Shown here one piece after another: positions 16,429 to 24,709 of a stretch of 37,966 bases of DNA. Every line of letters starts with the position of its first letter. Within the stretch, counting starts at the first letter, position 1. Both the position numbers and the translations under genes were made by a program. Below the pieces are notes generated by a model. That model ran no database searches, had not been told where the DNA came from, and saw nothing but the letters and a program-made list of their open reading frames with translations. The DNA lies in assembly GCA_937976095.1 (NCBI GenBank), contig CALJSV010000036.1, positions 1 to 37,966 on the forward strand. Reading direction: 5' to 3'. The stretch comes from an uncultured Clostridia bacterium (lineage in GTDB: Bacteria; Bacillota; Clostridia; Lutisporales; Lutisporaceae).

Positions 16429-17073
16429 TTATATATCCTTTATTTCTAAGTACTTTTCCAGCTTTCTCTTGACTCTTTGCAGTGCATTATCGATAGACTT
16501 AACATGCCTGTCCAAATCACAGGCAATCTCCTGATAGGATTTGCCCTGGAGATATGACATCAATACCTCTAGCTCTAAATCGCTTAATATCTCACCAATT
16601 TTACTCTCGATGGATAGAAGCTCTTCTCTATTGATTATTAGCTCCTCTGGATCTGTTATCTTAGCTGCAGTCAATATATCAAGTAAGGTTCTATCAGATT
16701 CTTCGTCATAAATCGGCTTGTTTAGAGATACATATGAATTAAGCGGTATATGCTTTTGTCTTGTAGCTGTCTTTATAGCTGTAATTATCTGTCTTGTTAT
16801 GCACAGCTCTGCAAATGCTCTGAAGGATGAGAGCTTGTCATTTCGAAAATCTCTTATAGCTTTATATAATCCAATCATTCCTTCTTGAACTATATCCTCT
16901 CTATCTGCCCCTATTAAAAAGTATGATCTTGCCTTCGCTCGCACAAAATTCTTATACTTGTTGATAACATATTCCAAGGCAAAGCCGTCTCCGTCTCTTG
17001 CACTCAGTACCAGTTCCTCATCAAGCATATTTTCAAATCTTTCTACAAACTTTTTTTCAGCATTTGCTTCCAT
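16429..17073 (-). CDS. sigH: RNA polymerase sporulation sigma factor SigH
   Basis: Sigma-70 family factor for the transition to sporulation (Spo0H). 214 aa: region 2 includes DREDIVQEGMIGLYKAIRDF (about 57-76), region 4 helix-turn-helix is GKSYQEIACDLDRHVKSIDN (about 179-198). ATG with GGAGG 7 nt upstream. Its own promoter lies at 17177-17206. It follows rlmB, the usual clostridial neighbour. Downstream one would expect rpmG-secE-nusG or a tuf copy; here the tRNAs and tuf follow. Confidence 0.95.
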   Translation of the reverse strand: MEANAEKKFVERFENMLDEELVLSARDGDGFALEYVINKYKNFVRAKARSYFLIGADREDIVQEGMIGLYKAIRDFRNDKLSSFRAFAELCITRQIITAIKTATRQKHIPLNSYVSLNKPIYDEESDRTLLDILTAAKITDPEELIINREELLSIESKIGEILSDLELEVLMSYLQGKSYQEIACDLDRHVKSIDNALQRVKRKLEKYLEIKDI

Positions 17074-17176
17074 TTCATCGCCTCCAAGCTATATAGACAA
17101 GAAACATGAGTTTATAAATCTGCAATTGGCTTATTTTATGAACTGCAAAGCTATAAGCGTTTCAAACCATAGTAAT

Positions 17177-17206
17177 ATTATAACTTACTTGTTTTTTTTA
17201 AGTCAA
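17177..17206 (-). promoter_or_regulatory. Sigma-A promoter of sigH
   Basis: Minus strand TTGACT (17201-17206), 18-bp A-rich spacer, TATAAT (17177-17182). The transcript would start near 17170, leaving about a 97-nt 5' UTR. Good match in both hexamers. Confidence 0.8.
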
Positions 17207-17322
17207 GCCTTATCGCTTATGTGAGGCCACTTTTCCATTATTTTGCGAACATTCCGCCCATTTTTCTGCCAAAAATTATTATTGTTGGCTTTATGTTCTT
17301 CCAAAATATGGATGCTTGTAAA

Positions 17323-17370
17323 AATCGCACTATATCTTTAATAAGTACTTATTAAAGATATAGTGCGATT
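17323..17370 (-). terminator. 48-bp perfect palindrome with U-tract, terminator of the rlmB unit
   Basis: Left half 17323-17346 (starting AATCGCACTATATC) is the exact reverse complement of 17347-17370: 24 bp with no spacer. On the minus strand it is followed by TTTTTAC, so it can act as an intrinsic terminator 38 bp after rlmB. Perfect identity of 24-bp arms is more than a terminator needs; an eroded relative lies at 33023-33067. Confidence 0.8.
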
Positions 17371-17408
17371 ATACGATAAAGACAGATTAATATCCATTAC
17401 AAATTGTT

Positions 17409-18374
17409 CTAGTTTGTACTTACTTTAATAGCCTTCTCAACTCTTTGCTTGTTTACCTCATAAACAATTACTCCTGCTGAAACAGCAGCATTAAGCGAGG
17501 AAATTTTACCCTTCATGGGAATACTTACCAGGAAGTCGCATTTATCCTTCACAAGTCTTCCAAGGCCTTCGCCCTCACTTCCTATAACCAGCGCGATAGG
17601 ACCTGTCAGATCCTTTTTGTAGTATGTAGATCCTGCCATTTCTGCACCAACTACCCATAAGCCGCTTTTTTTGAGGCTGTCAATAGTCTGTGCCAGGTTA
17701 GTAACCTTTGCGACAGGAACATACTCAATAGCTCCTGCAGAGGTCTTTGCAATTACAGGTGTAAGTGATGCTGACCTGCGCTTAGGGATTATGATTCCAT
17801 GGACACCCGCCGCATCAGCAATTCTTAGTATAGAACCTAAGTTTGCGTTATCCGTTATTTCATCGAGAATTATTATGAAGGGATCTTCTTTCTTATCTGC
17901 AGCTATTTGCAGAATCTCGTTCACCTCATAGTACTTGTACATCGCTACTGAAGCGATTACGCCTTGGTGTCCTTGAGTAACAGACAGTTGATCCAGCTTT
18001 CTGCGATCTACTTCTTTTATGAGTATGTTTTTTTCTTTAGCCATTGCAATTATTTGTCTTATTGATCCCTCAGCTGCACCTTTTTGTATAAAAAGCTTAT
18101 CTATTTCTCTTCCTGCCTTAAGCGCTTCTAGAACTGGGTTTCTGCCTTCAAGCAAATTGATGTTTTCATCTACGTACTCTTCTACCGGCTCTTGCCTTCT
18201 TGGACGTTCCTTAAAGGCAGGCTTAGTGCCTGGTCTTTCTTCTGTCTTTTCAAATGGCTTAGAATTTGGGCCTTGCTTTCTTTCTCCAGTCTTTTTAAAG
18301 TCCTTTTTAAATGAGCCCATAAAGCCGGTTGACTTTTTCTTGTTATCTCTTTCTTCTCTTGGTTTTCTTGGCAT
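17409..18374 (-). CDS. rlmB: 23S rRNA 2'-O-ribose methyltransferase RlmB (SpoU/TrmH family)
   Basis: SAM-dependent 2'-O-methylation of 23S rRNA (G2251 in E. coli). About 321 aa from MPRKPREER. The first ~70 residues are Lys/Arg/Glu/Pro-rich and probably disordered, an extension seen in several clostridial homologues. Then SpoU substrate-binding domain (from LLEGRNPVLEALKAG) and knotted methylase domain with NLGSILRIADAAGVHGII, LVIGSEGEGLG and SIPMKGKISSLNAAVSAGV. ATGs at 18383 and 18380 sit too close to the Shine-Dalgarno AAAGG; 18374 fits better. The usual sigH neighbour. Confidence 0.94.
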   Translation of the reverse strand: MPRKPREERDNKKKSTGFMGSFKKDFKKTGERKQGPNSKPFEKTEERPGTKPAFKERPRRQEPVEEYVDENINLLEGRNPVLEALKAGREIDKLFIQKGAAEGSIRQIIAMAKEKNILIKEVDRRKLDQLSVTQGHQGVIASVAMYKYYEVNEILQIAADKKEDPFIIILDEITDNANLGSILRIADAAGVHGIIIPKRRSASLTPVIAKTSAGAIEYVPVAKVTNLAQTIDSLKKSGLWVVGAEMAGSTYYKKDLTGPIALVIGSEGEGLGRLVKDKCDFLVSIPMKGKISSLNAAVSAGVIVYEVNKQRVEKAIKVSTN

Positions 18375-18474
18375 TTTCATCATCCTTTTTCATTTGTTTA
18401 TTGTAGTTTTTTATATGTTTATATTATTGGCATATTTGCTATTTGAAATTCCTAGTTTAACTTATAAAGCTTAA

Positions 18475-18846
18475 TCAAAACTGAAAGTAAATAAAGGTGC
18501 TTTCTTCAGAAGCATTGAAAATAACTAATATGATAATAACTGCTGCATATACTGCTGCTCTAATATAGGTCGGGACATTGGCACTCCATTTGCTTGCTAT
18601 TGATATTTCATTAGTATTGAAATAGTATTCAAGCAGGTGTATTAAGTATAGCATAGCTATAAAACCAAAATATAGCAAGTATATTCGACTAAAGCTTAAA
18701 TCTTTTAAAAACAGCATTTTTTTCAATACTATCAGAGCATCTGTAAAAGAGTTGGCTCTGAAAAATACCCATCCGATATTGACAAGCTGAAAAAACACGA
18801 AGGTTGCAATACCCTTATAGAGTTTATCAATGTAATTTACATTTTT
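18475..18846 (-). pseudogene. Remnant of an MBOAT-family membrane O-acyltransferase (C-terminal end)
   Basis: An open frame of about 124 codons from an in-frame TGA at 18847-18849 to the stop at 18475. It has no plausible start at its beginning: the first possible one is a GTG at 18798, with no Shine-Dalgarno. The residues ...FFQLVNIGWVFFRANSFTDALIVLKKM and two or three hydrophobic helices match the C-terminus of AlgI/DltB-like acyltransferases (normally about 450-500 aa). The catalytic His and all upstream membrane segments are missing. Best read as decay of a larger gene between thyX and rlmB. Family by recall of the WVFFRA motif. Confidence 0.7.
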
Positions 18847-18910
18847 TCAACAAATACTGTTATACCATAAAAAAATACTAAAATCAAATATTGTAGTCAA
18901 AGCGCCGTTC

Positions 18911-19672
18911 TTACAAGCTTCTGTACTTTTCTTTTATTTCTTTTGCATTACCGCAGGTCATAGCCCCTTCAGGACAAGGCCCACATACACAGGCTGGACC
19001 GGCATTCTTAAACAGTACAGGTGCAGCTTCCTTAAGCTGCTTAAGCATCTCATCTGCAAGCTCCCTTATTTCCCATTGTGCCCTGCTGCAGCAGCGATGC
19101 CTTAAAAAGTTCATAATAGCTCTGGCATTCATTGTAAAAACCAGTTTTGTCTCACAAGCGTTGGGAAATACGTATCTGGCATCTTCAATCGAGCTTTTTT
19201 CAGCCAGCTGCCTAGCCTGCTTCTCAGTCTTGCCTTCACGAATAAATCTCTCGAGATGTTCATGGAACAGCATATCTGCTAGCTCATTATAGGTCTGCTG
19301 GTCATACTCCATGGCCTTTATAAACCTTTCCCTAGCTGCTGGTATAGCTGCAATTGCCGGTGGTATGATGTATTCAAACTGCTCCAGCTTAACATACCTT
19401 TGAGACTGCTGTGAGTATGAGCAGCCTATTCTATGCCTTACCAGTTGATGTGTCAGTACTCTGCTTATCCCTTCTGCAGCAAATGTAAAAGCAACATGCT
19501 CTATAGGACTTTCATGTCCAAGCTCCATCAGCATGCCGAGAAACTTATCAGTTTTTTCTGCATCCAAGCCCTCTAGTATATCTTCTACCCCTACAGAAGA
19601 ATAGCAAAGCTTTGCAGAAGCTGCTATCAATCTTTCCGGATCAGATGTATGTTGTATTAGCTTAACCTTCAT
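18911..19672 (-). CDS. thyX: Flavin-dependent thymidylate synthase ThyX
   Basis: Makes dTMP from dUMP using methylene-THF, FAD and NADPH. About 253 aa from ATG at 19672 ([15 protein letters not shown]), which has AAGGAAGTG upstream; eight more in-frame codons exist but look non-coding. The ThyX motif is [15 protein letters not shown] (79-93), with eight residues between RHR and S instead of the commoner seven, a variant I recall in other Firmicutes. The C-terminus carries C228, C230, C233 and C240, possibly a metal site. Replaces ThyA. Confidence 0.95.
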   Translation of the reverse strand: MKVKLIQHTSDPERLIAASAKLCYSSVGVEDILEGLDAEKTDKFLGMLMELGHESPIEHVAFTFAAEGISRVLTHQLVRHRIGCSYSQQSQRYVKLEQFEYIIPPAIAAIPAARERFIKAMEYDQQTYNELADMLFHEHLERFIREGKTEKQARQLAEKSSIEDARYVFPNACETKLVFTMNARAIMNFLRHRCCSRAQWEIRELADEMLKQLKEAAPVLFKNAGPACVCGPCPEGAMTCGNAKEIKEKYRSL

Positions 19673-19742
19673 AGAATCACTTCCTTGTCTAATCAAAATT
19701 CATTAAAATGCTTGTCCCTAAAAGCAGCAACCTCTTCACATT

Positions 19743-20204
19743 CTATCCTCTTACAGCCATTACTTTGTCCAGTATTTCAGTAAGTCTTTCCATGCAGCCT
19801 GTGAGATACAGGTATCCAATCAGAGCCTCAAAGCCTGTAGCATATCTATAGTCTGATAAGTCAGCGTTTTTAGGTACAGTAGCTGACTTCGTATTTCTGC
19901 CCCTTCTGACGATATCCAGCTCTTCAGGTGTCAATACTTCCTCAATTAAAGATAGTATTTCAGCTTGAGACTTTGCCTTAACATAGTTGATTGATCTTTT
20001 ATGCAGTTTAGCAACCTGGGTATTTCCTACACTCACAAGTTGAGTTCTTATAAATAGCTCATAAACCGCATCGCCCACATATGCAAGCACTAAGGGATTG
20101 TACATTCTGATGTCTGATTCCTTTAATCCACTGGCTTCACTGGGCTTTAGTTCTATAGCTTCTACTAAATTTTTAAAATTATCATTTGTATTAATAAACT
20201 TCAT
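19743..20204 (-). CDS. mrnC: Mini-ribonuclease III (MrnC)
   Basis: RNase III-like enzyme without a dsRNA-binding domain; matures 23S rRNA in Firmicutes. 153 aa. RNase III signature PLVLAYVGDAVYELFIR with catalytic D45, and GFEALIGYLYL with E126; RRGRN (101-105) is conserved. Start ATG at 20204 with GAAGG 7 nt ahead; the frame extends to a TTG two codons earlier. It follows rmuC closely. In most Firmicutes it directly follows cysS; here rmuC is between. Confidence 0.94.
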   Translation of the reverse strand: MKFINTNDNFKNLVEAIELKPSEASGLKESDIRMYNPLVLAYVGDAVYELFIRTQLVSVGNTQVAKLHKRSINYVKAKSQAEILSLIEEVLTPEELDIVRRGRNTKSATVPKNADLSDYRYATGFEALIGYLYLTGCMERLTEILDKVMAVRG

Positions 20205-20224
20205 CTCCAAACCTTCAAAATGAT

Positions 20225-21484
20225 TTATTCATCCGCTTCTGTAATATCGTCAAATTCTGCCGTTGTATCTCCCAAAAGCGATTGAGCTTCAGCTCCGGAA
20301 AGTTCCTGAACATCCTTCAGCTTTCTTTGAATGCTTCTGGACTTTCTTGCCGCTGTATCTATAGTGTTCGATGCCTCCTGAAGCTTCTTCTGGGTTTTTT
20401 CAAGAACTGCACCAAACTTTGCAAATTCAGTCTTAACAGCCCCTAGAAGAGACCATACCTCGCTTGATCTTTTTTCTATTGCTAAGGTCCTAAAGCCCAT
20501 CTGCAGGCTGTTCAGCAGTGCGATAAGTGTCATAGGACCTGATACAACTACTCTGTACTCATTTTGCAGCTGTTCACACAGGCCCGGCCTTCTTAGGAGT
20601 TCTGCATATAGCCCTTCAGTGGGCAAGAACATAATAGCAAAATCCGTAGTATTAGGCGGGTCAATATACTTATCCCTGATATCCTTTGCTGAGTGCTTGA
20701 TCCTTATCTCAAGAGCCCTTGCGGCTTCTTCCATTAGGACGGGATTAGCTTGCTCATGGGCATCCATAAGCCTTTGATAGTCCTCCTGAGGAAACTTTGA
20801 GTCTATAGGCAGCCATATACAATCTATGCTGCTGTCCCTACCCGGAAGCTTTAGGGCAAATTCGACCCTTTCGGTGCTATTTGGTTTAGTGCAGACATTC
20901 TTGCAGTATTGCTCAGGCGTAAGTACCTGATCCAGTATACTTCCTAACTGTATTTCTCCCCAGGTCCCTCTTGCCTTAACGTTAGTCAAAACCCTCTTCA
21001 AATCTCCCACACCGGCGGCCAGGCTCTGCATTTCTCCCAGACCCTTATGCACTGCCTCCAGTCTATCACTGACAAGCTTGAAGGATTCACCAAGCCTTTG
21101 CTCTAAGGTAGCATGCAGCTTTTCGTCTACGGTCGCTCTCATCTGCTCAAGCTTTCTTCCATTATCCTCTTGGAGATACTTTAATCTCTCCTCTAATACC
21201 TCCCTCATCCTGTCCAGCTTGCTTTCATTAGAGTTAAGAAGCTTAGAAAGCTGATTAAATATTACTTCAGATTGGTTTTTACCGCTAGCTGAAAGCTCTT
21301 CTCTCAGTCTTCCAATCTCATCCCTTATGCTTCTGTCTGTTTTATCCTGGGTTCTTAAGAGCTCGTCAAGCCTGGCATCAAGCCTTACAAATTTCCCTGA
21401 AGAGCTCCTAAATAGAATAACCACTAATAAAATTAAATTTAGCATGCCTATGCCGCCTAAGACAAATAACCATACATTTACCAT
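20225..21484 (-). CDS. rmuC: RmuC family DNA recombination protein
   Basis: Predicted membrane-anchored, nuclease-like protein; in E. coli it limits recombination at inverted repeats. 419 aa: a hydrophobic N-terminal anchor (about 4-25), a long coiled coil (about 35-160) and the RmuC domain with GTWGEIQLGSILDQVLTPEQ, PIDSKFPQEDYQRL and AIMFLPTEGLYAELL. Acidic C-terminus. AAGGGG before ATG. It is inserted between cysS and mrnC. A link to the perfect inverted repeats in this window would be speculation. Confidence 0.93.
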   Translation of the reverse strand: MVNVWLFVLGGIGMLNLILLVVILFRSSSGKFVRLDARLDELLRTQDKTDRSIRDEIGRLREELSASGKNQSEVIFNQLSKLLNSNESKLDRMREVLEERLKYLQEDNGRKLEQMRATVDEKLHATLEQRLGESFKLVSDRLEAVHKGLGEMQSLAAGVGDLKRVLTNVKARGTWGEIQLGSILDQVLTPEQYCKNVCTKPNSTERVEFALKLPGRDSSIDCIWLPIDSKFPQEDYQRLMDAHEQANPVLMEEAARALEIRIKHSAKDIRDKYIDPPNTTDFAIMFLPTEGLYAELLRRPGLCEQLQNEYRVVVSGPMTLIALLNSLQMGFRTLAIEKRSSEVWSLLGAVKTEFAKFGAVLEKTQKKLQEASNTIDTAARKSRSIQRKLKDVQELSGAEAQSLLGDTTAEFDDITEADE

Positions 21485-21504
21485 GAAGTACCCCTTTTAT
21501 ATAA

Positions 21505-21535
21505 GCAGGCGCACAGGTTACACCTTTACGCCCGC
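21505..21535 (-). other. Nested hairpin in the cysS-rmuC spacer
   Basis: GCAGGCG (21505-21511) opposes CGCCCGC (21529-21535) with one mismatch, and inside it AGGT pairs with ACCT around a 3-nt loop. The rmuC Shine-Dalgarno follows about 10 nt later on the transcript. No U-tract. May affect rmuC translation; weak call. Confidence 0.35.
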
Positions 21536-21550
21536 TGAATAATTATTTTA

Positions 21551-22945
21551 CTACGCCTTTTTCCACTTTACTCCCTGTGGTGTATCCTCAAGTACAATGC
21601 CCATAGCCTTTAGCTCATCTCTTATCTGATCTGCTCTAGCCCAATTTTTTTCTTTTCTGGCCTGCTGTCTCTCTTCAATAAGCCTTTCAATATCCTCATC
21701 AAGGTTATCCTGATCCTTTTGCAGCAGCCCGAGTACTTCCGTAAGCTCCATTAGCAACTCATAGGCTTGCTTTAGTATTTCCTTTGATGATTCCCCATTT
21801 AAGCTACTGTTTGCATCCCTGACCATATCAAATATTGCAGCTATTGCGTCTGCTGTATTGATGTCATCATCCATAGCCTCTACAAACTTTTCCTTATATC
21901 CATGCAGATTGACTTTAAACTCTTCCTCAGCATTTGTAAGGGGCTTGTCGGTTGTGTTTTCCATTAGGTGTATAAGGTTGTTTTTAGCATTATACAGTCT
22001 TTCAAGGCTGCTCTTCGTCTGTTCAAGAAGCTCACTGCCAAAGTTTATTGGGTTTCTGTAGTGTGCTGATAGCATGAACATTCTAACAACCTCTAGATCA
22101 TACTTTTCACCAATATCTCTTACCGTAAAGAAATTTCCAAGTGACTTTGACATCTTTTCGTTGTTAACATTTATAAAGCCATTGTGCAGCCAATAGTTGG
22201 CAAAAGGCTTCCCTGTTGCCCCTTCGCTCTGTGCAATTTCATTTTCATGATGAGGAAATACTAAATCCTGTCCTCCTGAGTGTATGTCGATTGTTTCTCC
22301 TAGGTATTTCATTGACATGGCAGAGCATTCAATATGCCAGCCCGGTCTTCCCATGCCCCATGGACTTTCCCATGCTGGCTCCCCCGGCTTTTGCTTTTTC
22401 CAAAGAGCAAAATCTGTTGGGTTTTTCTTCACTTCATTTACATCTACCCTAGCGCCTGCCTCAAGCTCATCAAGATTTTGCTTTGAAAGCTTTCCATAGC
22501 TGGAGAAGCTTGCAGTATCATAGTATACATCTCCATCAACATTATAGGTAAGCCCGTTCTCCTCAAGCCTTTTGATAATATCAATTATTTCAGAAATATG
22601 CTCAGTTACCTTTGGGTGATGATCAGCCTTGCATACGTTCAGGCCTTCTGCATCCTTAAAATACTCGTCTATATATTTTTCGGAAATATCAGCTTCGCTT
22701 ACGCCTTCTTCTTTGGCTCTTCTGATTATCTTATCATCCACATCCGTAAAGTTCTGTACAAAGGTAACCTTATAGCCCCTATACTCCAAATATCTTCTTA
22801 GGGTATCGAAAATAATAAAGGGTCTTGCATTTCCAATATGAAAGAAATTATAAACAGTGGGACCACAGGAGTACATTTTCACTTCACCTGGAACAATAGT
22901 TTTAAACTCTTCTTTTTTTCTTGTCATTGTATTATATAGCTTCAT
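21551..22945 (-). CDS. cysS: Cysteinyl-tRNA synthetase
   Basis: Class I synthetase charging tRNA-Cys. 464 aa. HIGH variant HIGN at 36-39, KMSKS at 264-268, zinc ligands C27, C207, H232 and E236. C-terminal DALR-type helical domain ends [30 protein letters not shown] before ATG. I looked for a T-box in the 211-bp upstream region and found no GGTGG-ACC core; instead there is a fold-back element. Confidence 0.98.
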   Translation of the reverse strand: MKLYNTMTRKKEEFKTIVPGEVKMYSCGPTVYNFFHIGNARPFIIFDTLRRYLEYRGYKVTFVQNFTDVDDKIIRRAKEEGVSEADISEKYIDEYFKDAEGLNVCKADHHPKVTEHISEIIDIIKRLEENGLTYNVDGDVYYDTASFSSYGKLSKQNLDELEAGARVDVNEVKKNPTDFALWKKQKPGEPAWESPWGMGRPGWHIECSAMSMKYLGETIDIHSGGQDLVFPHHENEIAQSEGATGKPFANYWLHNGFINVNNEKMSKSLGNFFTVRDIGEKYDLEVVRMFMLSAHYRNPINFGSELLEQTKSSLERLYNAKNNLIHLMENTTDKPLTNAEEEFKVNLHGYKEKFVEAMDDDINTADAIAAIFDMVRDANSSLNGESSKEILKQAYELLMELTEVLGLLQKDQDNLDEDIERLIEERQQARKEKNWARADQIRDELKAMGIVLEDTPQGVKWKKA

Positions 22946-22980
22946 TTTCTGCCTCCATATTTATATACTAATTTAATCTG

Positions 22981-23152
22981 TTGTGCTAGCTGATACCAAG
23001 CAATGATGCTCCAAGGCAAAAAAGCTGTACGCTTGCTCCAGTTCTCACCAAGGCAGCAATTGCTTTTGGGTAGTACTTCGGTGAGACTATTCATACACTT
23101 CGCTGACAGCTTCTAAGCCTCTCCGCAGATTGCTTTATATCAGCTAGCACAA
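22981..23152. repeat. 172-bp fold-back (long imperfect inverted repeat)
   Basis: The ends TTGTGCTAGCTGATA (22981-22995) and 23138-23152 are perfect 15-bp inverted repeats. Further nested complementary words share essentially the same centre: AAGCAAT (22998-23004) with 23129-23135, AAGCTGT (23022-23028) with 23106-23112, TCTCACC (23043-23049) with 23080-23086. There is no ORF. It could be a degenerate MITE-like element or a long hairpin RNA in the cysS leader. I see no clear target-site duplication. Confidence 0.7.
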
Positions 23153-23156
23153 CGAG

Positions 23157-23492
23157 TTAATTTACCAAAACATATTTCCTGTACTTTTTACTCCCTATAA
23201 AAATATACAAGGACTTTGGCGGATTTTCCTTCAAGCTTTTCTTAAGAAACAGCAGCTTATACCCGTCATAGCTTATTTTGGGTCTGCTTGTATACTTAAG
23301 AGGGGAATCAGCTATCTCTTCCAGGAATTCATATCTATAGCTCTTATAGTACAACATTTCGGGATATACTGCCTCTTCCTTGGCTATCCTTCCTGATGCA
23401 ATATAAAACATTATTATAATAATTATTATAGATGCCAGAGTAAAAAAATTGCTGTATCTTCCCATTTTGCTGGTGAAAACTCTATTAAACAT
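23157..23492 (-). CDS. Small membrane-anchored protein of unknown function
   Basis: About 111 aa. From ATG at 23492 (FNRVFTSKMGRYSNFFTLAS) with AGAGGTG upstream; a GTG three codons earlier overlaps that site. One strongly hydrophobic segment (SIIIIIIMFYIA, about 21-33) follows a basic N-terminus, then about 75 charged, Tyr- and Lys-rich residues that would lie outside if N-in. It starts 38 bp after the ABC permease gene, so it may be a third member of that exporter operon. I do not recognise a family. Confidence 0.65.
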   Translation of the reverse strand: MFNRVFTSKMGRYSNFFTLASIIIIIIMFYIASGRIAKEEAVYPEMLYYKSYRYEFLEEIADSPLKYTSRPKISYDGYKLLFLKKSLKENPPKSLYIFIGSKKYRKYVLVN

Positions 23493-23530
23493 TAAATTCA
23501 CCTCTTAACTGCCTCTGCAGCTCATAAATC

Positions 23531-24709
23531 CTATACTCTAAATACTACTGATTCCTTCTTAAACATCGATAATGCAAATAACATAGAAAAAGCAATATAC
23601 ACCAGGGACCACAGCAGTACTATTATTATATGCTGCATATTGAATACGCCTGCGACCACCTCTTTTATTATACATACTGCATTTAACAGCGGTATATGGA
23701 AATATATTGAAGGTATCGCTTTTGCGTCAATCAGCATAGTTAAGTATGATGGCATTAGTATTATTATCGCAAGTGGCGATAAATATGTCGATGCTTCCTT
23801 GAAGGATCGTGCATACACAGATACCGCAAGCTGCAATGCGCTGAAAATCAACGAAAGTCCTATGCAGGTCAGCATAATGACTATTATTGAAGTCCCTCCA
23901 AGCCCCTTAGCAGTACCGAGCATTCCCGGATTTAGCTTCATAGATAGCAAAAACCCGCTAAAGGACGCTACAGTTCCTAATAGAGCTGCTATTGTGACTG
24001 CTAGATACTTACCCATAAGCAGTGACATTCTCTTAGGCTGTGTAGTTAAAAGCGGCTCCAAGGTCCCTCTCTCCTTTTCCCCCGCTCCAAGATCTGTTGC
24101 TGCAGGCATTCCGCTTACTGAGCTCCACATTGTAAGCATCAAAGGGAGCAGCATAGAAAACATTAAAAAGCCGAAGCCACCCTTATCAGGTGTTGCACTT
24201 CTCTCCTGAATCTCAACCACCTGCAGGATGCTCTGGTTTAAATTAAGCGCACTCAGTCTGTTAGCTACGATCATTTCTGAATAAGAAGCAATTGCCGCTC
24301 TTATAGTCGAAAAAGCATTAAGAGATTGCTGGCTTGTATCGTCATATTCAATGGTTATTTCAGCTAGCTCGTTTTTGCTTACTGTCTGATCGAAGTTATC
24401 GGGGACATAAATGGCAGCTTTTATTTTGTTATCCTTTATGTCTTGTTCAGTGTCATTAGTTTGTATTACATTGAATAATGGCGAATTCTTAAGATACTCA
24501 ACAAAAACACTTTCAGCTCCCCCGACTATTGCGATTGGAACCACCTTTTTACTGTCCTCCTCCAGCTGCTTTGTTCCATAGCCCATAAAGCTGAACATTA
24601 AGGGAAGCATGAGCATTGGAACTACTATACTAGCGAAAATTGTTTTTTTATCTCTGAATATGTCCTTTAGTTCCTTTTTTAATACTATCATTATGTGTCT
24701 AAGCTTCAT
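23531..24709 (-). CDS. ABC-2 type transporter permease, NatB-like
   Basis: Membrane subunit of an ABC exporter. About 392 aa from ATG at 24709 (MKLRHIMIVLKKELKDIFRDKK): first TM at about 25-45, a large extracytoplasmic domain (about 50-175), then five or so TM segments with GAGEKERGTLEPLLTTQ, the signature loop of the NatB/YhaP group. It overlaps the ATPase gene by 11 nt. NatAB pumps sodium in B. subtilis, but the substrate here cannot be told from sequence. Confidence 0.9.
   Translation of the reverse strand: MKLRHIMIVLKKELKDIFRDKKTIFASIVVPMLMLPLMFSFMGYGTKQLEEDSKKVVPIAIVGGAESVFVEYLKNSPLFNVIQTNDTEQDIKDNKIKAAIYVPDNFDQTVSKNELAEITIEYDDTSQQSLNAFSTIRAAIASYSEMIVANRLSALNLNQSILQVVEIQERSATPDKGGFGFLMFSMLLPLMLTMWSSVSGMPAATDLGAGEKERGTLEPLLTTQPKRMSLLMGKYLAVTIAALLGTVASFSGFLLSMKLNPGMLGTAKGLGGTSIIVIMLTCIGLSLIFSALQLAVSVYARSFKEASTYLSPLAIIILMPSYLTMLIDAKAIPSIYFHIPLLNAVCIIKEVVAGVFNMQHIIIVLLWSLVYIAFSMLFALSMFKKESVVFRV

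Noticed and set aside
22946-23156. T-box riboswitch upstream of cysS
   Set aside because: Expected by position, but no GGTGG-ACCGCG core or antiterminator/terminator pair is visible; the region is a fold-back repeat instead.
23640-24209. 189-codon plus-strand frame antisense to the ABC permease
   Set aside because: Long only because of codon bias of the opposite gene; no ribosome-binding site and no recognisable domain.
24234-24709. Assignment of the ABC exporter as a sodium pump
   Set aside because: Similarity to NatAB fixes the family only; no residue in view specifies the substrate.
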